Below, in pieces: positions 36,001 to 45,143 of a stretch of 64,000 bases of DNA. Origin of the DNA: Bradyrhizobium sp. CB82 (GTDB lineage Bacteria; Pseudomonadota; Alphaproteobacteria; Rhizobiales; Xanthobacteraceae). The stretch lies in assembly GCF_029714405.1 (NCBI RefSeq), contig NZ_CP121651.1, forward strand, positions 248,001 through 312,000, written 5' to 3'. The notes below the pieces were generated by a model, which was not told the origin of the DNA, did not search any database, and was given only the letters and a program-made list of their open reading frames with translations. The translations under genes were made by a program, and so were the position numbers. The number at the start of each line of letters is the position of its first letter. Positions within the stretch are counted from its first letter, which is position 1.

Positions 36001-37212
36001 ATGCACTTTCCAGCACCATTCCGCCGGCGTCTCATCCGCGCGACGGTCCTTGCGATTGGGACCGCGGGCGCAACCGCTGTTGCACGGGCTGAAATCAGGA
36101 TTGCCGTTGTCGGCCCGCTGAGCGTCTCCCCAATGACCGCGCAGTACGCGACGTTCGGTGAAGAGCTCCGACGGGGCGCTGAGCTGGCGGTGCGCGACAT
36201 CAACGAAAGCGGGGGTATCAATGGCCAGAAGCTTACCCTCGTGATCGCCGACGACGCCGGCTGCGACCCCAAGATGGCGGTGGAGGTCGCCAACGAACTC
36301 GCTAGGCAGGAGATCGTTTTCATCGATGGGCACTATTGTTCCAGCGCCTCAATCCCGGCCTCACGGGTTTACCACGAGAAGCGCGTCTTGATGATCAGCC
36401 CAGCCTCGACCAACCCGCGGCTCACCGACCAAGGCTTTGCGAACGTTTTCCGCGTGTGCGGACGTGACGACGTTCAAGGCGCGTTTGCCGCTGACTACGT
36501 CGTCGACCATAAACTGGCAGACAGGATCGCCGTTGTCCACGATCAGAGCGCATACGGCAAAGGCATCGCCGATGAGTTTAGAAGGCGACTGAACGAGCGT
36601 GGCGTCCGGGAGAGGATGTACGAAGCCATAGCGCAAGGTGACAAGGAATTCAGTGACCTGATCACGAAGATGAAGGCCGTCGGCATCGAGCTGATCTACT
36701 TCGGCGGCTACTTCACCGAGAGCGGCCTGTTCGTGCGCCAAGCGCGCGAGTACGGCCTGACCGCTACGATGATGGTGACTTCAGGCTCGTTCAATCAGGA
36801 GTATTGGGATCTCGCCGGTTCTGCCGCAGAGGGCACGTTGATGACCTTCGGCCCCGAGCCGCGTAAGCTGGCCTCGGCGGCTCAGGTGGTAAAAAGATTC
36901 GAAGCTGAGGGCTTCAGCCCCGAGGGCTATACCCTGTATGCCTACGCCGCGATCCAAGTCTTTGCGGAGGCCGGCACGAGGGCGGGGTCGTCCGAACTCG
37001 ACGCGCTGGAGAAGGCATTACACGAAGGCACGTACGAGACCGTGCTCGGGCCAATCACCTTCGACGGCAAGGGCGACGTCCAGGGCTTCAAATACTCGAT
37101 GTACCGCTGGCATGACCGCACTTATGAGGAAATCTGCTGCCGCCCCCCGGGAAGTGAGCTGTTCGAGTCACCCGGCCCAACCGCACGGCAAGGTGGGCTC
37201 GGAGCGCATTGA
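36001..37212 (+). CDS. orphan periplasmic binding protein, branched-chain amino acid type
   Basis: 403 residues from the ATG at 36001, chosen because GGGAGGG precedes it. The signal peptide is at residues 1-30 (AVARA cut). Peripla_BP_6 features: RIAVVGPLSVSPMTAQYA, GGINGQKLTLVIADDAGCDP, SPASTNPRLTDQGF and EFSDLITKMKAVGIELIYFGG. The last 25 residues (from about ICCRPPGS) do not look native and overlap the region where an IS110 fragment begins, so the C-terminus may have been changed by that insertion. There is no permease or ATPase nearby; it lies 374 bp from, and divergent to, a large sensor kinase. Confidence 0.85.
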   Translation: MHFPAPFRRRLIRATVLAIGTAGATAVARAEIRIAVVGPLSVSPMTAQYATFGEELRRGAELAVRDINESGGINGQKLTLVIADDAGCDPKMAVEVANELARQEIVFIDGHYCSSASIPASRVYHEKRVLMISPASTNPRLTDQGFANVFRVCGRDDVQGAFAADYVVDHKLADRIAVVHDQSAYGKGIADEFRRRLNERGVRERMYEAIAQGDKEFSDLITKMKAVGIELIYFGGYFTESGLFVRQAREYGLTATMMVTSGSFNQEYWDLAGSAAEGTLMTFGPEPRKLASAAQVVKRFEAEGFSPEGYTLYAYAAIQVFAEAGTRAGSSELDALEKALHEGTYETVLGPITFDGKGDVQGFKYSMYRWHDRTYEEICCRPPGSELFESPGPTARQGGLGAH

Positions 37213-37618
37213 TCAGCTGCGTGCGCTGACGGATTAAAAGATCCCGCGTTCGATGCAACATCAGCAAGGCTTGCTGATCGGCCGACTTGATCGGCACGAA
37301 CCGCATCGATGGGCGTGTCACGGCCTCACAGATGGCGGCTGCGTCGGCCGCATCGTTTTTCGACCGTTTGACATAGCCCTTCACGTAGCTCGGCGGCATC
37401 AGACGGACGGTGTGACCGAGCTTGGAGACTTCGCGCGCCCAATGATGCGCGGTTCCGCAGGCTTCCATGCCGACCAGGCAAGGGGAAATCTTGCTAAAGA
37501 AGTCAATGACCTGCTTGCGCCGCAACTGACGAATGATGACGACCTTGCCCGCACTATCCACGCCGTGCACTTGGAACACGTTCTTGGCGAGATCAACGCC
37601 GATGGTGCTAACCTGCAT
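37200..37618 (-). pseudogene. IS110 family transposase, N-terminal fragment
   Basis: The minus frame starts MQVSTIGVDLAKNVFQVHG and carries CLVGMEACGTAHHWARE and KRSKNDAADAAAICEAVTRP, the DEDD N-domain. Transposase identity ends near LINALRAHL (about 37205); beyond that the frame is antisense to the binding-protein gene. The C-terminal domain is missing. It resembles the broken copy at 22.5 kb in motif sequence but differs in detail. Confidence 0.78.
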
Positions 37619-38033
37619 GTGGACGACCCCCCTCCGGTGATTCGTGGTTCAACGATCACCCTTTGGCACATTCGATGCCGGGAGCGGGCGTCGTCCACCA
37701 CATCATTCGCGTCGATTTGGTCGCGTCTCCGCCATGTCCGGTCTGGCCTCGACTGTTGAGGTGCCGAAGGCCATCGCGATCTTCGCCTTCGGGCACACAA
37801 GCTGACATATGACCGGTTCTGGTGCGAGAGGCACGTTGGCGACAGAAATTCGCTAAGGTGGAAACTCGACGTTGCCACAGCCGAGCCGACATTAACCATA
37901 TGGGGGATCGCGCACTACGGACCCCTGACGGTTAGTGCGCCCTTAACATTTTTGCGCAAGAGATAGACCCTTAGCGCGGAGATCAATACGCAAAGCGAAT
38001 GACGGCGGACATTCATCCTCTGAGGTGGATTGT
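37619..38033. other. IS110 end and intergenic DNA
   Basis: The stretch from 37620 probably contains the non-coding left end of the IS110 fragment (short GC-rich inverted motifs around 37622-37700). No other gene is recognisable. TGAGGTGG at 38021-38028 serves as ribosome site for the lipoprotein gene that follows. Confidence 0.35.
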
Positions 38034-38792
38034 TTGAGAACGCTTCTCATGATCGCGCTCGCGGCGACCTTGGTCGGCTGCAGCCGTCAACCATCATACC
38101 AAGCGGCTACCGGAACGGCGGCTCATCAGCCGATCGAATTCGCGTCATTGAAGACCGATCCGCCGACAGAAACCAAGCTCAAGAACGAAAAGCCGCCCCC
38201 TCTTCGGGTCCGTGACAGGGTTGCCCGTTTCATCGCCAAGAAAGCAAAACCTGCAAGCATCAGAGCAAAAACTGAGCCTACGGCAACTCGCGTCCCGCTC
38301 CCACCTCCCTCGTTGAGGACGCAACTCGAGCCGAAAAGCAAAGCCGATGCGGATTTGGGTACGATAGGGCAGCCCACTGTGGGTCTCTCTCCGAATTCTA
38401 AAAGCAGAACCATGAAAGAGCAGGTGGCGGCTGCGACCGAGGTCGCGGAGCGAATGACGGACAATGTCGAACCCACGGACCTCCTGGTTGCCGTTGTAAT
38501 GGCTCGTCCGCAGATCAAGTCGGTAGCCGATCTTGCGGGTAAAAGTGTTGCGATGGATGAAAGGTATTCTGCATCCAGCGTTGATGTTTGGGTCGGGTTT
38601 GTGGTGGCAGGGGTCTCAGTCAAGGTGAGTGCAGGACACAGCGCGGCGATCGATCGGCTCAGCAATGGCGAGGTGACGGCTGCTGTGCTGGCCCTCGTGT
38701 CTCCTGACGCAGCGGACGGGTTTCCTGAAATCGCTGGCTTCAAGATTTTTCGCGTCCCGCTTTGGCCATATGCTTCGAAGGCTCGGCCTTAA
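38034..38792 (+). CDS. lipoprotein with a binding-protein-like C-terminal domain
   Basis: About 252 residues. The N-terminus is a lipoprotein signal, LLMIALAATLVGCS, with Cys as the lipidation site. I favour the TTG at 38034 or ATG at 38049 over the GTG at 38025. Residues 30-140 are Pro/Lys/Thr-rich and probably disordered. From about 150 the order DLLVAVVMARPQIKSVADLA, GKSVAMDERYSASSV and GEVTAAVLAL resembles the lobe of TAXI/TRAP or phosphonate-type binding proteins, possibly truncated. No transport genes adjoin it. Confidence 0.65.
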   Translation: MRTLLMIALAATLVGCSRQPSYQAATGTAAHQPIEFASLKTDPPTETKLKNEKPPPLRVRDRVARFIAKKAKPASIRAKTEPTATRVPLPPPSLRTQLEPKSKADADLGTIGQPTVGLSPNSKSRTMKEQVAAATEVAERMTDNVEPTDLLVAVVMARPQIKSVADLAGKSVAMDERYSASSVDVWVGFVVAGVSVKVSAGHSAAIDRLSNGEVTAAVLALVSPDAADGFPEIAGFKIFRVPLWPYASKARP

Positions 38793-38979
38793 CCATAAGC
38801 AAAACGATCTTCAAACTCTAAGCCTTTGTTGCGATGACGCCCAAAATCCAGAAATCCAAGCTAAGGGTTTGTGACGGTCGCACGAGCTGGCGGCTCGCCA
38901 TGAGGCATCAGGTCGTGATCGTGGATGCTGATCTGGTGGAACGCCGATTGGGCAAGCGGCCGCATCGAACGGCGCGCTA

Positions 38980-39963
38980 CTATTCAAAGACCTCATCTGC
39001 ACGCGCGAGAAGGGAAGGCGGGATCTCGACACCAAGCGATTTTGCAGTTTTGAGATTAATGGCGAGCAGATACTTGGCGGGCTGTTCAATTGGCAGGTCG
39101 GCCGGTTTGGCGCCCTTCAGTATCCGATCGACATAGTGGGCTCCCCGTCGAGCCTCACCGGGAAAGTCCGGCCCATACGAAATCAATCCGCCCGCCTGTA
39201 CTAGGTTGCGGACAAGATAGATCGACGGCAAACGTGCCTGGACTGCGAGATCTGGCACCCGGTGCGGCGGACTGTGGAAGATGGGATCGCCCACTATCCA
39301 CAAGGCTTCTGCCCCTCCAGCCTTAGCGGCGGCAACTGCGCCTGGAATTTCGTTCGTCTCCTTCACGTTGATGACGTCAAGCTCAAAGCCGAGGTTAGCG
39401 GCTGCTGCGGGTGCTTCCCTTGGAAATAAAAGGCGCAAAGTCTCGCTCGAGGGGTTGAGAAAAGCCGCGACGCGCTTCGCGTGCGGGAGAAGCTCCCGAA
39501 GCACTTCAAGCATCTTGCCCATGAAAGCGCCTGGAACTAGCGTAGCGACACCCGTCAGGTTTCCGCCTGGATGAGCAAGGCTTGACGCAAGCCCTACACC
39601 AACCGGATCAGCCACGAAGAGCATCACGATCGGTATGTCCGAGGTCGCCTCCTTGACAGCGCGCACTGCCTGAGGAGTGATCGCGACGATGAGATCGGGT
39701 TTCGATCGCACGAGGTCGGCAGCGAACACCGGTAACTGATCGAGCCGCGAACCCGCTTCCTTACGTTCAAGGACGATCGTAGCATTCTCTACCCAGCCGA
39801 GATTGCGAAGCTCGTCCAACAAAGCCTCGAAGGTGGTTCCGCTGCAGGACGGGACGCACAGGATCGCGACGCGTGGTGCGGTCCCTGCGGCTTCGCTTCC
39901 AGCTGGCGCACCGAACAGGAGCAACACTGCCAGAAATGCGATCGTAGCTGTAATCCTTCCCAT
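38980..39963 (-). CDS. ABC_sub_bind periplasmic binding protein (intact)
   Basis: 327-residue protein of the ABC_sub_bind (TrpX-like) family. It has a Sec signal peptide (LLLFGAPAGSEA), PRVAILCVPSCSGTTFEALL, IVMLFVADPVGVGLASSLAH, PGGNLTGVATLVPG and the conserved C-terminal INLKTAKSLGVEIPPSLLAR ADEV block. In Bradyrhizobium such proteins exist in very many copies, mostly without permease or ATPase next to them. Here too none is adjacent. The next gene upstream is a broken paralogue in the same orientation, so this is part of a tandem array. Confidence 0.88.
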   Translation of the reverse strand: MGRITATIAFLAVLLLFGAPAGSEAAGTAPRVAILCVPSCSGTTFEALLDELRNLGWVENATIVLERKEAGSRLDQLPVFAADLVRSKPDLIVAITPQAVRAVKEATSDIPIVMLFVADPVGVGLASSLAHPGGNLTGVATLVPGAFMGKMLEVLRELLPHAKRVAAFLNPSSETLRLLFPREAPAAAANLGFELDVINVKETNEIPGAVAAAKAGGAEALWIVGDPIFHSPPHRVPDLAVQARLPSIYLVRNLVQAGGLISYGPDFPGEARRGAHYVDRILKGAKPADLPIEQPAKYLLAINLKTAKSLGVEIPPSLLARADEVFE

Positions 39964-40225
39964 TTGGTCACTCAGTGGGCGACAAGGTATCCGTGATCGC
40001 AGTCTGTACTATAGCGACCAGACCTGCGCAGAGTCCAACGCCTGCTTTTGGTCAACAGAAGACCTCAGTCAATAACTTCGGCGCTCACGAGGAGAGACGG
40101 CGGGATCGTGACGCCAAGCGCTTTGGCCGTCTTCATGTTGATGGTGAAGTCGAAGCGGGTGGGTCCTTGAAACGGTAACTCGCCTGGGGGTACGCCATTG
40201 AATATGCGCACTACATAAGTTGCTG

Positions 40226-40233
40226 CCTGCTCG
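40226..40233 (+). repeat. left copy of the IS256 8-bp target duplication
   Basis: CCTGCTCG directly before the IS256 left end; identical to 41662-41669. It marks the insertion as a simple transposition event with no later rearrangement. Confidence 0.9.
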
Positions 40234-41661
40234 GGGGATGTCCCGGGTTCTGTTGAATTTCTGAAGATGTCGGCGTTGCCCACCTTGAGCCGGTAGGCTC
40301 GGGGTGCTGATTCCACAAAGGAGAGCAACGCCATGACGAGAGATATCACACCGGCTGGTTCGCCGGCGACCGGGGCTGTGGACGAAGCGTTTGCAGAAGT
40401 GCGGGCGAGCTTCGATCGGTTCTGCCTTGCGGCAGGGATCGAGGCGCTCGGCACGATGATGGAGGCGGATGTCACGGCGGCCTGCGGGCCGCGCCACGGT
40501 CGCGATGCGGGGCGGCAGGCGCACCGTTGGGGCCGAACGCGGGGCCGGATCGGCTTCCACGGCGGCAAGATCGAGGTCGAGCGCCCGCGGGTCCGGGGCG
40601 TGGACGGCCGCGAGGTCACGATCCCGAGCTGGGAAACGGCGGCGCAGGAGGATTGGCTCGGTCGCTGGGCGATGAACCTGATGCTGATCAATGTGTCGAC
40701 GCGCCGGTTCGGCCGCGCTGTCCGGCTGCCCGAGGGTGACGTGCCGGCACCGCCCGGATCGGGGTTTCGAAGTCGGCGGCCTCGCGGAGGTTCGTCGCGC
40801 TGTCGGCGGCGCGGCTGGCCGACTTCATGGCTGCCGATCTGTCCGCGCTCGACCTTCTGGTGGTCCAAATCGACGGGCTGCATCTCGGCGACGATCTCGT
40901 GCTGGTGGCCGCGATCGGGGTTGACGGCGAAGGCAACAAGCATCCGCTGGCGCTGGTGGAAGGGGCGACCGAGAACGCCGCAACGGTTCAGGCCCTGCTG
41001 GACAACCTGGTCTCGCGCGGGCTCGACCCGACGGTGCCAAGACTGTTCATCGCCGACGGCGCGAAGGCGTTGTCGAAGGCGATCCGCCGCACCTTCGGTT
41101 CGGCCGCTGCGATCCAGCGCTGCCAGATCCACAAGGCGCGCAACATCATGGAACGCCTGCCGAAAGAGCATCATGCGGCCACCCGTCGGGTGCTGCGCCA
41201 GGCCTGGGAGCTCGATGACGCCGACAAGGCTGAAAAATTGATCCGCAATCTCGCGCGTCGACTCGACCAGCAATGGCCCGGCGTAGCGGCCAGCATCCTT
41301 GAAGGCCTCGATGAAATCCTGATTGTCGTCCGGCTGAAGCTGCCGAAGGAGCTTCGTCGATCGCTCGCCTGTACCAACATCGCCGAGAACATGATGGGCA
41401 CCATTCGCCGCGTCGCTCGCAACGTCAAACGCTGGCGGGATGCTGGTATGGCCTTGCGCTGGGTCGCGGCCGGCATGATCGAGGCCAACAAGGGCTTCCG
41501 ACGATTGAAGGCGTATAAGCAATTGTCGGTTCTGCGTGCGGCCCTTCAAGCTCACCACGATCGCATGACGATCAAGCCCGTTGCCCACGTCACGAGGGCC
41601 GCGTAACATTCATTCCGGCAACGTCGGCCCGGCGTAGTTCAACAGCGATCGGGACATCCCC
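40234..41661 (+). mobile_element. IS256 family insertion sequence, 1428 bp
   Basis: The left end GGGGATGTCCCGGGTTCTGT and the inverse complement of the right end GGGGATGTCCCGATCGCTGT form terminal inverted repeats (12 identical bases, then a second identical CTGTTGAA block). The element is flanked by a perfect 8-bp target duplication CCTGCTCG (40226-40233 and 41662-41669). It has inserted into the ABC_sub_bind gene on the opposite strand. Confidence 0.92.
40333..41606 (+). pseudogene. IS256 transposase with one frameshift
   Basis: Start MTRDITPAGSPATGAV with AAGGAGAG upstream. The first frame gives the N-terminal half (IEVERPRVRGVDGREVTIPS, then RFGRAVRLPEGDV); the second continues VSKSAASRRFVALSAARLAD and the DDE core: VVQIDGLHLGDDL, LFIADGAKALSKAI and TNIAENMMGTIRR. 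The frames meet at a GGGG run near 40761-40764, one G short of an intact reading. The single-base loss suggests recent inactivation or a base error, since the IS ends and target repeat are perfect. Confidence 0.85.
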
Positions 41662-41669
41662 CCTGCTCG
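41662..41669 (+). repeat. right copy of the IS256 8-bp target duplication
   Basis: CCTGCTCG directly after the IS256 right end, identical to the left copy at 40226-40233. Confidence 0.9.
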
Positions 41670-42618
41670 CCCAGTTCTCGGAGACTTGGACCATAGCCAA
41701 TCATCAAGCCTCGTTGAGCGCTCTCTCGGAAGCCTCCAATGGTCGGCAATCCGGCCCTTACCGACAGAACGGCGAGCACTTCGCTATCGCGATGCAATTC
41801 TGGGACAGGCACAATCACGAGGACTTCTGCGCCCTGCCGCGCATCGCGTCAAAGGCGGCTGCATACTCGCTTGGGCTCTCTACCCAGATTTCGATCAGTT
41901 CCAATCCGGCCTCGGCAGCAGCCTTGCGCAAGGTTGGAAAACCCGCTTCCACGACCTTGCGATGGGAGGCCATCACCGCTATGCGACGCACTGACGGCAA
42001 GGCTTCATGAAGGAGGGCTAGACGCTTGACCTCAAGCTCCGGTGCGATCAAGCAAACGTCCGTGACATTGCCGCCCGGACGCGCCCAACTCTCGGCGACA
42101 CCGGCGGCGACTGGGTCGGCGCCTATGGGTGCGGCGACAATTGGAATTGTTTTCGTCACTGCGCGAGCAGCGTGGAGCGACCAATCGGAAGAGGCGACAA
42201 TGACATCTGGTTTGTCGCCAACCAGCGCCTGGGCTAACGCCTGCATTTGCCCCTCCACACCCTCGCGAAAATCGACAATTAGATTGGGCCTTCGACGAAG
42301 CCGCGAGTCGCCAAGTAGGGCAGCATGATAGAACTGAAAGCTTTACTGCCAGTGGTTCCCGGAAGTGTGAGCAAGCCCAAGCGCCAAACCCGTTCCGCGG
42401 CCTCCGCGCAGATCACCGAAAGCATCGCTAGCATCGCGCAAATAGTCGCTACTGATCTCATAGCGGATTCTCCTTTTCTGCTTTGCTTCCATGCTAGCAT
42501 TCCGAACATGACGACATAAGAGAAGGCAAGCGCCGTTTTGACCATTGGTCGGGCGCTTCCGGTCTACCCCCGACTCTGGACAACTCGCCGCTACGCCCTA
42601 ATCGAAGCGATGGGCCAA

Positions 42619-42693
42619 AGCACAAAGTCGCTGCGCTCCAGCCCGCTGCGCGGGAGCAAGAGCCGAGAGGCCGGTAGCCGGTTGAGAGGATAG
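42619..42693 (+). repeat. 75-bp dispersed repeat, copy A
   Basis: The 75 bp beginning AGCACAAAGTCGCTGCGCTC is found again at 55191-55265 in the same orientation with about four differences. It is rich in short inverted segments (AGCCCGCTGCGCGGGAGC). Here it lies 69 bp before the recombinase gene, so it could be the end of that recombinase element. Confidence 0.8.
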
Positions 42694-42761
42694 TAATGGC
42701 ACTGGAGAGCCCCCGTCCTGAGAATGGAGGTGTTGTCAACCTACTCAGGAAGGAGCTCTCC

Positions 42762-43637
42762 ATGAGCGAGACTAACACTGTCAGCCCGCTGCGTCAGCGT
42801 ATGATCGAAGATATGGCTGCGCACAAGCTCAACCCGCACACCCAGCGTAGCCACATTTGCAGCTGCAAGCGGTTCGCCGCCTGGCTCAAACGCTCGCCCG
42901 ATACGGCAACCCCCGACGAGGTGCGGCAATTTCAGCTGCACCTGATCGAGAGCGGGACCAGCATCTGCAACCGCAATCGGATCCATGACCGGGGTGCGGT
43001 TCTTGTTCCGCGTCACGCTCCGTCGCCATGATCTGGCGGCCGAGGTCTGGCACCTCAAGGAGCCCGAGAGGCTGCCGCCGGTGCTGAGCCCCGAGGAGGT
43101 CAAGCGTGTTTTGACCATGGCGACCAGTCTGAAGGCGCGCGCGATGCTGACGCTGGCCTACGGTTGCGGGCTGCGAGCCGGCGAGGTGGTGCGGTTGCGA
43201 GCAGGCGATATCGACAGCGAGCAGAAGATTATCCGCATCGTGCAGTCGAGGGCCGCAAGGACCGGCACGTGGTGCTGCCGGCCGAGGTCCTGAAGCTGTT
43301 GCGGCAATGGTGGAAGGCGCGGCCGACCGCGTCCAACAACGGCGTCGCGCCCGAACACCGCTGGCTGTTTCCAGGCCGTAGTCAACGTCAGCCACTGACC
43401 ACGCGTCAGTTCAGCCGGTTGTTCAAGGAGGCCGCCAACGCCGCGAGGCTGCGCAAACCGGTCTCTTTGCATTCGCTTCGCCATAGCTTTGCGACCCACC
43501 TGCTCGAGCGCGGCAGGGACCTTCGCGTCATCCAGGCCTTGCTCGGACATTCCAAGCCCGAGACGACAGCCCGCTACTGTCGCGTGGCGATCGGACTGAT
43601 TGCCAAGATCGAGAGCCCCCTGGAGGGCTTAGTCTAG
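42762..43637 (+). pseudogene. tyrosine recombinase, two frameshifts, 3' end cut by IS110
   Basis: Starts MSETNTVSPLRQRMIEDMAA behind AGGAAGGAG. Three frames give the N-terminal SAM-like domain (NPHTQRSHICSCKRFAAWLK), then PPVLSPEEVKRVLTMATS with the first catalytic Arg in YGCGLRAGEVVRLRAG, then GRKDRHVVLPAEVLKLLRQW, LHSLRHSFATHLLERG (His-x-x-Arg) and LLGHSKPETTARYCRV with the nucleophilic Tyr. Frame changes lie near 42990 and 43254. The stop codon belongs to the IS110 that begins at 43631, so the true C-terminus is lost. Confidence 0.82.
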
Positions 43638-44986
43638 GTCGGGGCACCGCCACCTCGGATTTATCGGCAGACCCGAGCACACGGGGCTGCCAAACCGTTT
43701 GTGCTATATCGTTGCTCTCTTGCCCATGCTGTCGTTCATGATGCCGGACGTAACACGACGCCCTGCGGAACCTCGCCCCTTGTCACGAGACGCCAGAGGG
43801 CGATGAGCAGCTTACGCGCCAGCGCCACAATCATCGTCTTGCGTGTGCTGGCGCGTCCGTCGGCGGTTCGCGCCGCGAACCATTGGGCCAGGGCGCTGTT
43901 CTTTTGGAACCTGATAAAACGCCAAGCCAGCTGGATCATGCCGCTGCGGACGCGGACATTGCCAGCCCGCGCAAGCCCCCGTTCGCGTCGACGGCTGCCG
44001 CTCTCGTCGGGCGAACCAGTAAGACCGGCGTAGCGGGCGACGGCCTTGCGATCGCGCCAGTGGCGCGAGAAGATCTCGTTGACCAGCATGTCCGCCGTTT
44101 CGATACCAGAGCCAAGGACGCGGGCAATCAGGCGGACCATCGCGTCCGGGCTTTTCGTCTCCGCAGCAGGAGCCACCGCGAGTTTGCGCAGGCGTTCCTG
44201 TTCGACCGCACGGATCTGGTCGCGTACGACGCGTAGCCGCGCGAGATGACGGCGCAGTTCCGAAAGCGTGTTCTGCGGCAACGGCGTGCCTTCTGCCGTG
44301 CGCAGATCTTCGAGCCCTTCGGCAAGCTTGCACTTGGTCGGCGCAAAGTGCGGATGCCGAAGCGGGTAAACATCGCCTTGATCTGGTTGATAAGCCGCGT
44401 TTGCTCAGTCACCAGATTCTGGTGCTCACGGTTTGGTCGCCTCGCGTCCTCCTCCTCGATCGTCGGGATCGCCACCATGCTGCAATGGCGCCTCTCGCCG
44501 CGCAGCCAGCCGAGAAAGACGCGCATCAGAAGTTCCGTATCGAGACGATCGGTCTTCGCGCGCCGGTGTTCGCGCGACACCGCGATGCTGGTGGGATGGA
44601 TGACGTAGGCCTCAACATCGCGCGCCCGCAGCCAGCGCGCGAGCCAGAACCCTTCGCGGCCAGCCTCAAAGGCGACGACGATACGCTTGATGTTGCGCCC
44701 AGCCTTGCCGGCTTCGCGGCGCCAACGATGCAAGAGCTTCAGCAACGTTTCCTCGTTGGCGTCGAATTTCTTAAGTGGCGTTCGATGCCGGGAACGAGTG
44801 CCGCAACCAGCCACTTCGTTTGGCTCATCTCGATCACGGCGATGATTGTGCTATCCTGCTCGAGAGCGGTGAGGGACCTGCTCGCGTCAAAACGAAAATG
44901 TTGCGACATGGGTGAGCTCCATCGGTAGCCGTTGAACAGCGCCCATGGTGCCACGTCCTCGCCGCTCGCCCCATAGCATCTGCACA
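43631..44986 (-). mobile_element. IS110-type element, copy 1 (1356 bp)
   Basis: Shares 1356 bp with 55850-57205; only two base differences are visible (44653 T versus G, 44933 T versus C). Shared sequence starts AGTCTAGGTCGGGGC and ends CATCTGCACA at both sites while the flanks differ, which fixes the element ends. No obvious terminal repeats or target duplication, as expected for IS110. Inserted into the end of the tyrosine recombinase. Confidence 0.88.
43736..44909 (-). pseudogene. IS110-type transposase, copy 1, two frameshifts
   Basis: From MSQHFRFDASRSLTALEQDS (44909, GGAG upstream) the first frame carries the catalytic start IIAVIEMSQTKWLVA; the second has PLKKFDANEETLLKLLHRWR, IVVAFEAGREGFWLARWL and HRRAKTDRLDTELLMRVFLG; the third has MVRLIARVLGSGIETADMLV, RKAVARYAGLTGSPDESGSR and GNVRVRSGMIQLAWRFIRF. 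The frame changes near 44770 and 44348 occur at the same bases in copy 2. In this subgroup the first acidic residue is Glu (AVIEMS). Confidence 0.85.
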
Positions 44987-45143
44987 ACTGCTGACTCATA
45001 AACCGCTGCAAACAGCCGATTGATTCGATTGCCTCTTAACCGTCGTCGATCCCCTGACGACGACACTCTTCCGATGTCCCTGTGGCCTCGCTCTTCCCCG
45101 CGCCATATCGCCGTGGTCTCCCCCGCCTAACCGGCGAATTCAT

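Larger units (their letters stand above)
40065..42461 (-). pseudogene. ABC_sub_bind binding protein interrupted by IS256 and two frameshifts
   Basis: The gene starts at the ATG at 42461 (MRSVATICAMLAML, AGGAG upstream). Frames then give WRLGLLTLPGTTGSK, a frame change near 42270, IVAAPIGADPVAAGVAESWA and LIAPELEVKRLALLHEALPS, a second frame change near 41828, and GLMIGYGPSLRELGEQ up to the IS256. After the IS, AATYVVRIFNGVPPGELPFQ and INMKTAKALGVTIPPSLLVS complete it. Removing the IS and one 8-bp repeat restores the frame exactly (GPSLRELGEQAATYVVRIF). It is a tandem paralogue of 38980-39963. Confidence 0.85.

Noticed and set aside
43736..44909. Treating the IS110 frame changes simply as sequencing errors
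   Set aside because: The same changes occur in an independent copy 12 kb away, so at least they are in the real sequence of both copies, unless the copies were collapsed in assembly.
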